Under the pieces are notes generated by a model. The model worked only from the letters and a program-made list of their open reading frames with translations, did not search any database and was not told where the DNA came from. This document shows positions 1-14,146 of a DNA stretch of 64,000 nucleotides, piece by piece; the stretch's first letter is position 1, and every line of letters starts with the position of its first letter. Made by a program: the position numbers and the translations under genes. This DNA comes from an uncultured Gammaproteobacteria bacterium (lineage in GTDB: Bacteria; Pseudomonadota; Gammaproteobacteria; Steroidobacterales; Woeseiaceae), in the NCBI GenBank assembly GCA_937899415.1, contig CALBPI010000059.1, positions 79,992 through 143,991 of the forward strand, in the 5' to 3' direction.

Positions 1-1
1 C

Positions 2-433
2 TCGGCTTACGCGAGCTACCGGCGCCGCGTGCTCGACGCCGGCGCCGAGCTCTTTGAGGCGCGCGCCGACGCGGGCAAGACGACAGCTGGCCCCGACGCG
101 CCGTCGGCCCTGACCATGCATACCAAGCTGATCGTGATCGACCGGCGCTACGTGTTCGTGGGCTCTCTAAACCTCGATCCGCGCTCGATCGACATCAATG
201 CAGAGATGGGCTTGCTCATCGACTCGCCCGGGCTCGCGACTCGAATTGTGGACGGTCTCGATGCGGCACTGCCCGAGGCCACCTACCAGGTTGTTGCGCG
301 CGATGGACGCTTCATGGAGTGGCACACCCGGATCGACGGCCAGACCATCGTCGAGCACAACGAACCGCTGAGCTCACGCTGGCGGCGCTTCAAGGCCTGG
401 GTGCTGCGGATCGCGCCCGAGAGTCAGCTCTAG
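2..433 (+). CDS. ClsC-like phospholipase D family protein (3' end only)
   Basis: The open frame enters from the left edge, so only the C-terminal part (about 143 residues) is present. It holds one complete HKD motif of the phospholipase D superfamily (HTKLIVID followed by GSLNLDPRS), which supplies half of the active site; the first HKD copy must lie outside the window. The tail after the motif, with WHTRIDGQTIV and a closing RWRRFKAWVLRIAP stretch, resembles the C-terminus of ClsC/YmdC-type cardiolipin synthases, which transfer phosphatidyl groups between phospholipids at the inner membrane. The subfamily assignment is from memory of the family and less sure than the superfamily. It ends 12 bp before the convergent stop of the next gene. 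Confidence 0.85.
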   Translation, partial: SAYASYRRRVLDAGAELFEARADAGKTTAGPDAPSALTMHTKLIVIDRRYVFVGSLNLDPRSIDINAEMGLLIDSPGLATRIVDGLDAALPEATYQVVARDGRFMEWHTRIDGQTIVEHNEPLSSRWRRFKAWVLRIAPESQL

Positions 434-445
434 CTCCGGCGCTCA

Positions 446-1075
446 TCACCGCTTCGCGGCGGGCGTGTCGAGCTGCTCGATCACCTGTCGAAGCCGCTCT
501 GTATTCGCATAGCGGTCCACGACGATCAGCGCATTGGCATTACCTTGTGCAGCCAGGTGCGCACTCGTGGGCATGAGCGGCCGCAGAACCGGTACCAGCT
601 GCGGCGCCGGTAGGTGCTGCAATGCGAACACCCGAGTAACCCATGCGCCGGGCGCAGCGGTCTCACCGTCCTTGAGCACCGGGATTGCGGCTTGCCGCAC
701 GCCCTTTTTGGGTAAAACCGTAACGTAGTCGCCAGTAGTCACAGCCGCCAAGTCGTTGTTGTCGAGGACGCTCAGAAACGCGTCGTATTCCATATCCGCG
801 AAGCCCGTCGGCCCCACGACGATGCCGTTAGGTACGCGATAGTCGAGCAGGAAGCGCTGGCCGCTGTTAGCGGTTACCTCTTTGATCACACTTGTGATCG
901 GTGTCGTGCGGCGCAGTCGCGCGGAACGCGTCTTGCCTTGTGTGGTGGCTGTCTGGCGCGATTCCTTCGTCGCGCTCGAGGGCGCTTCCGGCGCCGACTG
1001 TGCCACGGCGCACGCGGATGTGAACGACACCAGAAAAACGATAGCCAGAACGGTAACGAGTCGCGACTGCAGCAT
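446..1075 (-). CDS. Stand-alone secretin N-domain (GspD N0/N1-like) exported protein
   Basis: A 209-residue protein with an N-terminal signal sequence (hydrophobic residues about 7-25; signal peptidase I cleavage near AVA-Q is plausible, and a Cys at 22 makes a weak lipobox alternative). A low-complexity linker is followed by two small alpha/beta modules: residues about 58-115 resemble a secretin/TonB N0 domain, and residues about 130-205 resemble an N1 ring-building domain ending in ALIVVDRYANTERLRQVIEQLD. Full secretins are 600-700 residues and carry a beta-barrel domain; this protein stops after the N domains and no secretion genes lie nearby. It may be a periplasmic partner of a secretin encoded elsewhere, or a remnant. 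The fold call is by pattern only. Confidence 0.65.
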   Translation of the reverse strand: MLQSRLVTVLAIVFLVSFTSACAVAQSAPEAPSSATKESRQTATTQGKTRSARLRRTTPITSVIKEVTANSGQRFLLDYRVPNGIVVGPTGFADMEYDAFLSVLDNNDLAAVTTGDYVTVLPKKGVRQAAIPVLKDGETAAPGAWVTRVFALQHLPAPQLVPVLRPLMPTSAHLAAQGNANALIVVDRYANTERLRQVIEQLDTPAAKR

Positions 1076-1149
1076 CAGGTCATCTCCACCAGGTCCTGAT
1101 GCTGTGTGACCTTGCGCGGCGCCCGACGTTCCCGGCGGCGTTCTACGGA

Positions 1150-7036
<5,887 letters not shown>

Positions 7037-7444
7037 GTTGTCCGAGTGTCTCCCCCGTTTCTGGTCGCCGCTTGCCGCGGGCGTGGTGCGTTGCGTTTTG
7101 TGTGGCCGTCACGAACGCGGCAGGCCGAGGGACTCGGCGCCGCGGTGTCGCGGTACTACGCGGGTACGCCGGTCGCGGATTGTGGCTGCCGAAGCCTCGT
7201 TTAGAGGGGGCGCCGGTGCGTTAGCGTCAGAGCTTTATGCCATCAAATGATGCGGTGCGACAAACGTCCGGGGCCCTGATCGCGTGTCGGGAGCAGCCCG
7301 AAGCTTCGAAATGACCCGAAATCCCATGAAAGTAATGGCTTTCGCGCTAAAACGCGGCGAACAGACGCGATTTGCGACACAGTCTCGACGAGCCGGTGCG
7401 GGCTCGGTTGCGCGCGTAACTAACTGCGTGGTTAAGCCCGCGAT
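7037..7444. other. Intergenic region upstream of gltB, no gene seen
   Basis: About 400 bases lie between the gltB start and the stop of the next minus-strand gene. No protein with recognisable features and no structural RNA is apparent. On the minus strand TTGTCG (7258-7263) and CATAAA (7234-7239), 18 bases apart, could be a weak sigma-70 promoter for gltBD, which would give an approximately 200-base leader. I see no sigma-54 type GG/GC pair. This is a weak call. Confidence 0.3.
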
Positions 7445-7894
7445 CTAACGCGGCTCATCGTCCCCCGGCGCCCAGCGTGCACTGACGATGCGCCAGTCAC
7501 CACCGTCGCGCTCGAAGGTAACCAGGAAGGTGTAGACGGCGGTTTCCAGCGCAAACCGCTCCAGGCTGGCACCTGCAAACCGGGTTCTGACACGGGCCTC
7601 GGCGAGGTCGTCGGTGATCAGCGTGACCTGCTGTACGTCGGGGAACACGCCCAGACTGCCCCCCGTGCGCAACATGACACCCCGCACGATCATGAGCGCC
7701 TGGCGCCGGTCGTTGCCCCGGAGATCGGCGTAGTCATCCGCGATCGCGTCGCCGAACGGCGCGATCGCGCCGTCCTCGGCCGCCTCGGCGAGTGCTGCGA
7801 TCTGGGCGCGGATCTTCTCCTCGGGACCTTCGCTGCCGCCGCAGGCAGCCAGCACGAAACACAGGGCCAAGGTCAACGCCGTCACGAAACGCAT
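7445..7894 (-). CDS. Small lipoprotein of unknown function
   Basis: The longest open frame reaches 8311, but its upstream part is antisense to the DUF924 gene and has no signal sequence; the ATG at 7894 gives 149 residues starting with a clear lipoprotein signal (hydrophobic 5-17, lipobox LAAC with Cys18). The mature part is a single alpha/beta module: an acidic helix (EEKIRAQIAALAEAAEDGAI), then strands ending in FLVTFERDGGDWRIVSARW, which looks like the SnoaL/NTF2-like layout in which a helix packs on a curved sheet. No function can be assigned. It is probably anchored in the outer membrane since Gly follows the Cys. It diverges from the DUF924 gene. Confidence 0.7.
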   Translation of the reverse strand: MRFVTALTLALCFVLAACGGSEGPEEKIRAQIAALAEAAEDGAIAPFGDAIADDYADLRGNDRRQALMIVRGVMLRTGGSLGVFPDVQQVTLITDDLAEARVRTRFAGASLERFALETAVYTFLVTFERDGGDWRIVSARWAPGDDEPR

Positions 7895-7966
7895 GCGCAC
7901 AGTATCCCACCGCCGCACCGATCTGTCAGAATCCCTCGGCAAAGGAAGTGCAAAACGGAGCGCGCC

Positions 7967-8602
7967 GTGGCGGCTGAGCTGAGTCCCGAAGACAACAAAG
8001 ACATCCAGGCCGTACTCGACCTGTGGTTCAAACCGCGTGCCCATGACATGCCCGGCGTCGATGCGCGAATGGACTTCTGGTTCGGGGAAGACCGGGAGCT
8101 CGACATCCAGCTCCGCCACCGATTTGGCGGCCTCATCAAACGTGCCGCTGCCGCCGAGCTCGAGCACTGGGCCACGATTCCGCTGGGTCGTCTTGCGCTG
8201 ATCATTGTCATCGACCAGTTCCGCCGCAACGTCTACCGCGGTAAACCCGAGGCCTTCAGCCACGATCGCGCCGCGCTCAAGCTGACCGTTGAGGGCGCCA
8301 TCGCCAAGCACGACAAGTCACTGGACCTGGTGCAGCGCGCGTTTTTCTTCATGCCGATGCAGCACGTCGAGTCGCGCAAGGTGCAGAACAAATCGGTTGC
8401 CGTATATCAGGGGCTTATCAAGAAGGCGAGCGAGGCCGAACGCAGCACGTTCGAGACCTTCGCGCACTTCGCAGAACTGCACCGTGACATCGTCGAGCAG
8501 TTTGGTCGCTTCCCGCACCGCAATGCGATCCTGGGCCGGGAGAACACGGCGCTCGAAGCCGAGTATCTGTCCGACGACGCGCCCAGTTTCGGGCAGGGCT
8601 GA
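7967..8602 (+). CDS. DUF924 family protein
   Basis: The 211-residue product matches the DUF924 family, an all-helical cytoplasmic family common in proteobacteria and also found in eukaryotes, with no established function. Family-like features are the N-terminal VLDLWF, the central LALIIVIDQFRRNVYRG segment, FFFMPMQHVE, and the C-terminal RFPHRNAILGRE. The start is GTG, supported by an AACGGAG sequence (7954-7960) at proper spacing. It diverges from the upstream lipoprotein gene and converges with the MATE gene, 3 bases apart, so it is probably transcribed alone. Confidence 0.9.
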   Translation: MAAELSPEDNKDIQAVLDLWFKPRAHDMPGVDARMDFWFGEDRELDIQLRHRFGGLIKRAAAAELEHWATIPLGRLALIIVIDQFRRNVYRGKPEAFSHDRAALKLTVEGAIAKHDKSLDLVQRAFFFMPMQHVESRKVQNKSVAVYQGLIKKASEAERSTFETFAHFAELHRDIVEQFGRFPHRNAILGRENTALEAEYLSDDAPSFGQG

Positions 8603-8605
8603 GGC

Positions 8606-9991
8606 TCAGGCTCTCGAGAAGCGCTGCAAGCGCGCGGTCTGGCGCGACGACCACGCGAAGCGCGAAACGAGCAACACCGCCGAGATGGTCAGACCGACCA
8701 CGAATCCACCCCAGATCATCGCGGGCGACAGCTTGAAGTGCAGCGCCGCGGCATAGGCCAGCGGAAAGGCAATCACCCAATAGGAGAACGTGGTCAGGAA
8801 CATCGGCACGCGCGTGTCATGCAAACCGCGCAGCGCGCCCGACGCACCCACCTGGATGCCATCGGAGACCTGGAAGATGGCGGCGACGAACAGCAGCGAC
8901 AGTGCAATTGCCTGAACGCTCGTGTCGTCCGTGTAGAAGCCCACGATCTGGTCGCGGAACAGCAGCAAGGCCACGGCCGACACGGTCATAAAGATCGCGC
9001 AGGCCCCAATACCGAGCCAGCCGCGTATGCGCGCCAGCGCCACATCACCGGCGCCCAGAGAACGGCTCACAAGAACGGTGGTTGCCGAGTTGAGCCCCAT
9101 GGGAATCATGAACATGGTCGAGGCGTAACTGAGCGCCACCTGGTGAGCTGCCGCAATGTTGGCCGACAGCTTGCCCATGAGCAGTGACACCGCGCTGAAC
9201 AGACCGGCCTCGGCAATAATCGACACCATGATGGGCAAGCCAAGCGCGAGAATCTCCCGCATCTCGGCCCACTGCGGACCGCGGCCCAGCCTGAATATTT
9301 CGTAAGGCTTGTAGCGTGGATTCACGAGCATGTAGGTGAGCAGGCTCGCGAACATGAAGTACATCGTGATGGCACTGGCGACGCCCGCACCGACGGCGCC
9401 CATTTCCGGCGCCCCCAGGTTGCCGAACATGAACACCCAGTTGCCGAACACGTTGACGACGAGCGCGCCAATCGACACGTACATCACGGGCCGCGTCCAA
9501 CCGATGCCTTCCGTCGTGTAGCGCAGCACCAGATAGGCAAACGCGGCCGGCGCACCCCACACGATGACGCGCATGTAATCGACGGTGATCTGCCGAAACT
9601 CCTCGTCGATGCCAATGGCCTCGAGTGCACCCTGAGCGCCCAGGCGGATCGTCGCCAGAACTGCGGCCGAGATGATCAGGCTCAGCCAGAAGCCCTGGCG
9701 GGCATAGCGGCCCATGAGATGACCTTCACCACGCCCCACGTAGCGCGACCCGATGGGCGAGATCGCCATGAGCACGCCCAGGGCAAACAGAAAGAACAAC
9801 ATCCAGGCACTGCTGCCCACAGCGACTGCGGCCAGCGCCGGTGCGGAGATCTTGCCCGACATGACGGTATCGGCCAGACCCATCCCGGCGATCGCGAGGT
9901 TGTTGACGATGAGCGGCGACGCCAGGCGTACCAGCCCGACAAACTCGGACTTGAGTCCGGGCTTCGGGATGTCGAGGACGTCCGTGGTCAT
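8606..9991 (-). CDS. MATE family multidrug/sodium efflux transporter
   Basis: Members of the MATE family export cationic drugs or metabolites by H+ or Na+ antiport across the inner membrane. The ATG at 9991 yields 461 residues with about twelve hydrophobic segments in two homologous halves, beginning with the typical VRLASPLIVNNLAIAGMGLADTVMSGK and including the second-half counterpart LALGLPIMVSIIAEAGLFSAVSLLMGKL. Sequence upstream of this start (up to 10108) lacks membrane character and overlaps the divergent fadI region, so I trimmed it. Substrate cannot be predicted; it looks closest to the NorM-type branch. Confidence 0.93.
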   Translation of the reverse strand: MTTDVLDIPKPGLKSEFVGLVRLASPLIVNNLAIAGMGLADTVMSGKISAPALAAVAVGSSAWMLFFLFALGVLMAISPIGSRYVGRGEGHLMGRYARQGFWLSLIISAAVLATIRLGAQGALEAIGIDEEFRQITVDYMRVIVWGAPAAFAYLVLRYTTEGIGWTRPVMYVSIGALVVNVFGNWVFMFGNLGAPEMGAVGAGVASAITMYFMFASLLTYMLVNPRYKPYEIFRLGRGPQWAEMREILALGLPIMVSIIAEAGLFSAVSLLMGKLSANIAAAHQVALSYASTMFMIPMGLNSATTVLVSRSLGAGDVALARIRGWLGIGACAIFMTVSAVALLLFRDQIVGFYTDDTSVQAIALSLLFVAAIFQVSDGIQVGASGALRGLHDTRVPMFLTTFSYWVIAFPLAYAAALHFKLSPAMIWGGFVVGLTISAVLLVSRFAWSSRQTARLQRFSRA

Positions 9992-10106
9992 GGCAGTTCC
10001 GGCTGGCGCCACCAAATGGCAGCAGGCGAGCGTATCACGCGCGCGTGAACAGCCGTGGGATTTGGTACGCTCGCGGCACCACCGCACACCCTGGAGTGTT
10101 TGCCTC

Positions 10107-11393
10107 ATGCTTCACAACGGCACCTCGCGCCGCGTCGCCATCGTCGGCGGCGTGCGCATCCCGTTCGCACGCTCGCACACGGCTTACCGTGATGCTTCCA
10201 ACCTCGACATGATGACGGCCACCCTCAAGGCACTCGTCGAGCGTTACGACCTTAGCGGCCAGACGCTTGGTGACGTCTCCCTGGGCGCGGTCATCAAGCA
10301 CTCGCGCGACTGGAACCTCGCCCGCGAGGCCGTGCTCGGCAGCGGGCTCTCGCGGCAGACGCCGGCGTTCGATCTACAACGCGCCTGCGGCACGAGCCTC
10401 TCGGGCTGCGTGATGGTCGCCAACAAGATCGCACTGGGTCAGATCGACGCGGGCATCGGCGCGGGCACGGACACGGTCAGCGATCCGCCGATCGTCTACC
10501 CCGACGACTACCGCAAGCTCATGATGGCGAGCTACCGCGGGCGGAGCTTCGGTCAGCGCGCGAAGCCCTGGCTCGGACTTCGGCCCCGCCACTTCAAACC
10601 CGTTCTGCCAGGTGTGGAAGAACCGCGAACCGGCCTGTCTATGGGGCAGAGCACCGAGCTCACGGCCAAGGCCTGGAACATCGATCGTGAGTCGCAGGAC
10701 GCGCTCGCGCTGGCCAGCCACCAGAATGCGCACGTGGCGTGGGAGGCCGGCTTCTATGACGACCTCGTGGTGCCGTTCGCCGGTCTGGAGCGCGACAACA
10801 ATATGCGCGCCGACTCCTCGATGGAGAAACTCGCCAAGTTGAAGCCCGCGTTTGACCGGAGCCCCACAGGCACGATGACAGCGGGCAACTCGACGCCGCT
10901 CACGGACGGCGCCTCATCGGTGCTGCTGGCGTCCGAAGACTGGGCCCGCGAACGCGGCCTGCCCGTGCTCGCCTACCTCGACTTCTGCAAGGCCGCCGCC
11001 GTCGACTTCATCGACGACGAGGGATTGCTCATGGCGCCCGTATACGCCGTTTCCGACATGCTCAAGGACGCGGGCTTGAGCTTCGACGACATTGACCTGT
11101 TCGAGATCCATGAAGCCTTTGCCGCCCAGGCACTGGCCACAATGAAAGCCTGGGCCGACCCAGAGTTTTGCCGCGACCGGCTGGGCCGCGACGCAGCGTT
11201 GGGCGAGGTGCCGCGCGAAAAACTCAACCTCAAGGGCGGCAGCCTCGCCGCGGGCCACCCGTTCGCGGCCACGGGTGGGCGTATCGTCGCAACGCTGGCC
11301 AAGATGCTGCACGAACGCGGCAGCGGGCGCGGCCTGATCTCGATTTGCACCGCCGGCGGCATGGGCGTCACAGCGATTCTGTCCGCCACCTGA
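10107..11393 (+). CDS. fadI: Acetyl-CoA acyltransferase (FadI-type thiolase)
   Basis: Thiolase cleaving 3-ketoacyl-CoA in fatty acid beta-oxidation (428 residues; FadI is about 436). The nucleophile is Cys94 in QRACGTSLSG; the HEAFAAQ and C-terminal CTAGGMG motifs give the catalytic His and the second Cys. The N-terminal VAIVGGVRIPFARS fits FadI better than the shorter FadA. The ATG at 10107 is preceded by a GGAG at 10093-10096, and the longer open frame starting at 9753 would run antisense into the MATE gene, so it was not used. A fadJ partner is not adjacent, unlike in enteric bacteria. Confidence 0.93.
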   Translation: MLHNGTSRRVAIVGGVRIPFARSHTAYRDASNLDMMTATLKALVERYDLSGQTLGDVSLGAVIKHSRDWNLAREAVLGSGLSRQTPAFDLQRACGTSLSGCVMVANKIALGQIDAGIGAGTDTVSDPPIVYPDDYRKLMMASYRGRSFGQRAKPWLGLRPRHFKPVLPGVEEPRTGLSMGQSTELTAKAWNIDRESQDALALASHQNAHVAWEAGFYDDLVVPFAGLERDNNMRADSSMEKLAKLKPAFDRSPTGTMTAGNSTPLTDGASSVLLASEDWARERGLPVLAYLDFCKAAAVDFIDDEGLLMAPVYAVSDMLKDAGLSFDDIDLFEIHEAFAAQALATMKAWADPEFCRDRLGRDAALGEVPREKLNLKGGSLAAGHPFAATGGRIVATLAKMLHERGSGRGLISICTAGGMGVTAILSAT

Positions 11394-11438
11394 CGAAGCG
11401 GGCCACGGCGCTGCCGTGACAGAGCGGCGCCGGCGGTC

Positions 11439-11447
11439 TGCTATAGT
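11439..11447 (+). promoter_or_regulatory. Candidate extended -10 promoter for the alanine symporter
   Basis: TG-C-TATAGT forms a good extended -10 element in the 175-base gap between fadI and the symporter. No good -35 is present at 17 bases, as allowed for extended -10 promoters. Transcription from here would leave a leader of about 115 bases, in which I do not recognise a riboswitch. Confidence 0.4.
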
Positions 11448-11568
11448 CTGGCGCTTTGTCGCGCCGGCCCAGCCTGCGCACACGTTATGACAAGGCTGCC
11501 GCACGACGCCGGGGGGCGCGAGAGAAGCAGCCCTGTGTGCTGATCAAAACTGAATCACGGGGATCCGT

Positions 11569-13263
11569 ATGGAAGGTCTGAGCAATTTCCTGGCTGCGTC
11601 GAACGCGGTTCTTTGGGCAGAGCCTGTGCTCATCACGCTGCTCCTGACAGGCGTGCTGTTCACGATCTGGAGTGGCTTTGCCCAGTACCGCGCACTGACG
11701 CATGGCGTCAGCGTGGTTCGCGGCAAATTCGACCACGAGGACGATCCCGGTGCCATCAGCCACTTTCAGGCGCTTTCCGCCGCGCTCTCAGCCACGGTCG
11801 GGCTTGGCAACATCGGGGGTGTTGCCCTGGCCATTGCGCTGGGCGGCCCGGGCGCCGTGTTCTGGATGTGGGTCGTGGGCCTCATCGGCATGGCGATCAA
11901 GATCACCGAAGTCACGCTGTCGATGCTCTACCGCAACACGGACGACCCCGACAACCCGCACGGCGGTCCCATGTGGGTCATCAGCAAAGGCCTGCCCGGC
12001 ATCGCGCCGAAGCTTGCCGGCGTCGGCAAAACGATCGGCGTCATCTTCTGCCTGACGCTGCTTATCTCAACGGCCACGGGCGGCAACATGTTCCAGGCCT
12101 GGAACGTCGGCGAAATCACGCACGCCTATTTCGGTGTGCCGAGCATCGTCACAGGCATCGTGCTGGCCGTGATCGTGGGCGCCGTCATCATCGGCGGCAT
12201 CAAGCGCATCGGCCGCGTGGCCGGCACGCTCGTGCCGTTCATGGTGGCGCTCTACCTGATCGCGGGCATTTACGTGCTGGTTGTGAACTACGACAAGATT
12301 CCGGAGATGTTTGCGCTCATCGTCAAGGGGGCCATCAGCCCGCAGAACGCGACGGGCGCCTTTATCGGCGGCACCGTCGGCTATGCCTTTCTCATCGGCA
12401 TGAAGCGCGCGCTGTTCTCGAACGAAGCCGGCCAGGGCAGCTCGCCCATCGCCCACTCGGCGGCACGCACCAAAGAGCCCGTGCGTGAGGGCATCGTCGC
12501 CGGTCTTGAGCCCTTTATCGACACGATTGTGGTGTGCACGTTTACGGCACTCATCATCCTGTCTACGGGCGTTTGGAACCGCGACGCGACGGCGGTGCTC
12601 GACGTCGAGCCCAACATCACGAAGCTGGCTGATGGCAGCTGGCAGGTCGAAACGGTTAACGCGCCCGAGTCGGACGAATTGCCTATCGGCGAGAGCGTCT
12701 ACCTCATCGTTGAGGCCGATCCGAACGAAAACACTGGCAACAACTTGCACAAGCTCAATGGCACGGTGATTGCGGCAGAGGACGGTACCAAGCAGATCCA
12801 GTGGTCGCCGCTCGTCACCTCGGGCGGGCCGGCCATGACCGATCTTGGGGTCTACCCGAACTACGTGGGCGCGACGATGACGGCCAAGGCGTTCGACAGT
12901 GTGCAACCCGGGCTCGGGATGTGGCTCGTCACGCTGGCGTCCTGGCTGTTCGCGATCTCAACGATGATCTCGTGGAGCTACTACGGTGAGCAGGGCATGG
13001 TCTATCTCGCGGGCGAGAAGTCCGTGCTGCCTTACAAGCTCGTGTTCTGCGGGCTCATCATCCTGGCCACGTTCGGGCTCATCGAGACGGACACTGATCT
13101 CGACAACATGACGGGCGTCGGCACGGGTGTGATGCTGTTCGCCAACGTGCCCATCATGTGGATCATGGGTTACCAGGCCATGCGTGCCTACAAGGCTTAC
13201 ATCGCGCGCCTCAAGGGCGGCGAGTTCGACGCCGAGGCGGCCGAGGTCAATGCCGGCAAGTAG
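11569..13263 (+). CDS. Sodium:alanine/glycine symporter (AGCS family)
   Basis: Inner-membrane amino acid carrier importing alanine or glycine with Na+. Family signatures are SATVGLGNIGGVALA (residues about 75-89) and NEAGQGSSPIAHSAA (285-299), with ten or more membrane helices. At 564 residues it is longer than the usual 450-500: residues about 339-433 form a hydrophilic, acidic insertion between two transmembrane segments, where ordinary members have only a short loop. A GGGGAT ribosome-binding site precedes the ATG, and a strong intrinsic terminator follows, so the gene is monocistronic. Confidence 0.95.
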   Translation: MEGLSNFLAASNAVLWAEPVLITLLLTGVLFTIWSGFAQYRALTHGVSVVRGKFDHEDDPGAISHFQALSAALSATVGLGNIGGVALAIALGGPGAVFWMWVVGLIGMAIKITEVTLSMLYRNTDDPDNPHGGPMWVISKGLPGIAPKLAGVGKTIGVIFCLTLLISTATGGNMFQAWNVGEITHAYFGVPSIVTGIVLAVIVGAVIIGGIKRIGRVAGTLVPFMVALYLIAGIYVLVVNYDKIPEMFALIVKGAISPQNATGAFIGGTVGYAFLIGMKRALFSNEAGQGSSPIAHSAARTKEPVREGIVAGLEPFIDTIVVCTFTALIILSTGVWNRDATAVLDVEPNITKLADGSWQVETVNAPESDELPIGESVYLIVEADPNENTGNNLHKLNGTVIAAEDGTKQIQWSPLVTSGGPAMTDLGVYPNYVGATMTAKAFDSVQPGLGMWLVTLASWLFAISTMISWSYYGEQGMVYLAGEKSVLPYKLVFCGLIILATFGLIETDTDLDNMTGVGTGVMLFANVPIMWIMGYQAMRAYKAYIARLKGGEFDAEAAEVNAGK

Positions 13264-13285
13264 CCTCGTCGCAGCGTCGACAGAA

Positions 13286-13313
13286 AGGCCCGGCCTCGGT
13301 CGGGCCTTTTTTA
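13286..13313 (+). terminator. Intrinsic terminator after the AGCS symporter gene
   Basis: Stem AGGCCCG (13286-13292) pairs perfectly with CGGGCCT (13301-13307) across an 8-base loop, followed directly by a T-run to 13313. It lies 22 bases after the symporter stop. Confidence 0.9.
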
Positions 13314-13342
13314 TTGGCGCGCGCGACCGCACTATTGCACGC

Positions 13343-14146
13343 ATGAGACGGACCACCCCCACGCTGCTGCTCGCGCTGCTGTGCTCAGTCACGGCGCGCG
13401 CCGATATCCCGGGCTTCGCGCCCGACAACACGGCCGAGGCCAATGGCCTCGCCATCGCCCAGGAGGCCGACCGTCGCGGCCAGGGCTTCGGCGACTCGCG
13501 CTCAACACTGACCATGACACTCTACGACGGCCGTGGTAACTCGGCGACGCGCGAGATGTCAGGCAAGACACTCGAGATGCCCGAAGACGGCGACCGCACG
13601 CTGTTGTTCTTCGAGAATCCGCGCGATGTCGCGGGCACCGCGTTTCTCACGCACAGCCACGGCGAGCGCGACGACGACCAGTGGCTCTACCTGCCTGCAC
13701 TCAAGCGCATCAAGCGCATCGCCTCGAGCAACCGCTCGGGCGCATTTATGGGCAGTGAGTTTTCCTACGAGGACCTGGGCAACGACGACGTCGAGAAGTA
13801 CAACCACCGCTACCTGGGTGAGGCAGACATTGACGGCGTCGCCACCTACCAGCTCGAACGCACGCCCAGGCTGAAGTCTGGCTACTCGAAGCAGATCGTC
13901 TGGCTCGACCAGGCCGAGCTGCGCGCCTGGCGCATCGAGTACTACGATCGCGGCGGCCGGCTGCTCAAGACACTCTACCCGAGCAACTACGAGCAATACC
14001 TCGAGCGTTTCTGGCGCCCGCTGACCATGGAAATGATCAACCACCAAAACGGACGCCGCACCGTGCTCGAGTGGGCCGACTATGTGTTCGGGCTCGAACT
14101 GCCCGCGCGCGATTTCGAGCGCGATGCGCTGCGCGACATTCGCTAG
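13343..14146 (+). CDS. LolA-like outer membrane lipoprotein-sorting family protein
   Basis: A periplasmic protein of 267 residues with a signal peptide (MRRTTPTLLLALLCSVTARA-D). The mature part has features of the LolA-like family annotated as outer membrane lipoprotein-sorting protein: DDQWLYLPALKRIKRIASSNRSGAFMGSEFSYEDL, followed by YQLERTP and QIVWLDQAELRAWRIEYYD. These proteins bind a lipid or hydrophobic ligand in a half-barrel and are usually encoded with an RND/MMPL-type exporter and an outer membrane barrel. Here only the barrel gene follows, overlapping by 23 bases. The ATG at 13343 was chosen because upstream codons run through the terminator. Confidence 0.85.
   Translation: MRRTTPTLLLALLCSVTARADIPGFAPDNTAEANGLAIAQEADRRGQGFGDSRSTLTMTLYDGRGNSATREMSGKTLEMPEDGDRTLLFFENPRDVAGTAFLTHSHGERDDDQWLYLPALKRIKRIASSNRSGAFMGSEFSYEDLGNDDVEKYNHRYLGEADIDGVATYQLERTPRLKSGYSKQIVWLDQAELRAWRIEYYDRGGRLLKTLYPSNYEQYLERFWRPLTMEMINHQNGRRTVLEWADYVFGLELPARDFERDALRDIR

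Noticed and set aside
7895..8311. N-terminal extension of the small lipoprotein frame
   Set aside because: It is antisense to the DUF924 gene and would bury the lipobox in the middle of the protein.
11455..11568. Glycine riboswitch in the symporter leader
   Set aside because: AGCS genes are often controlled this way, but I do not see the conserved glycine aptamer core in this leader.
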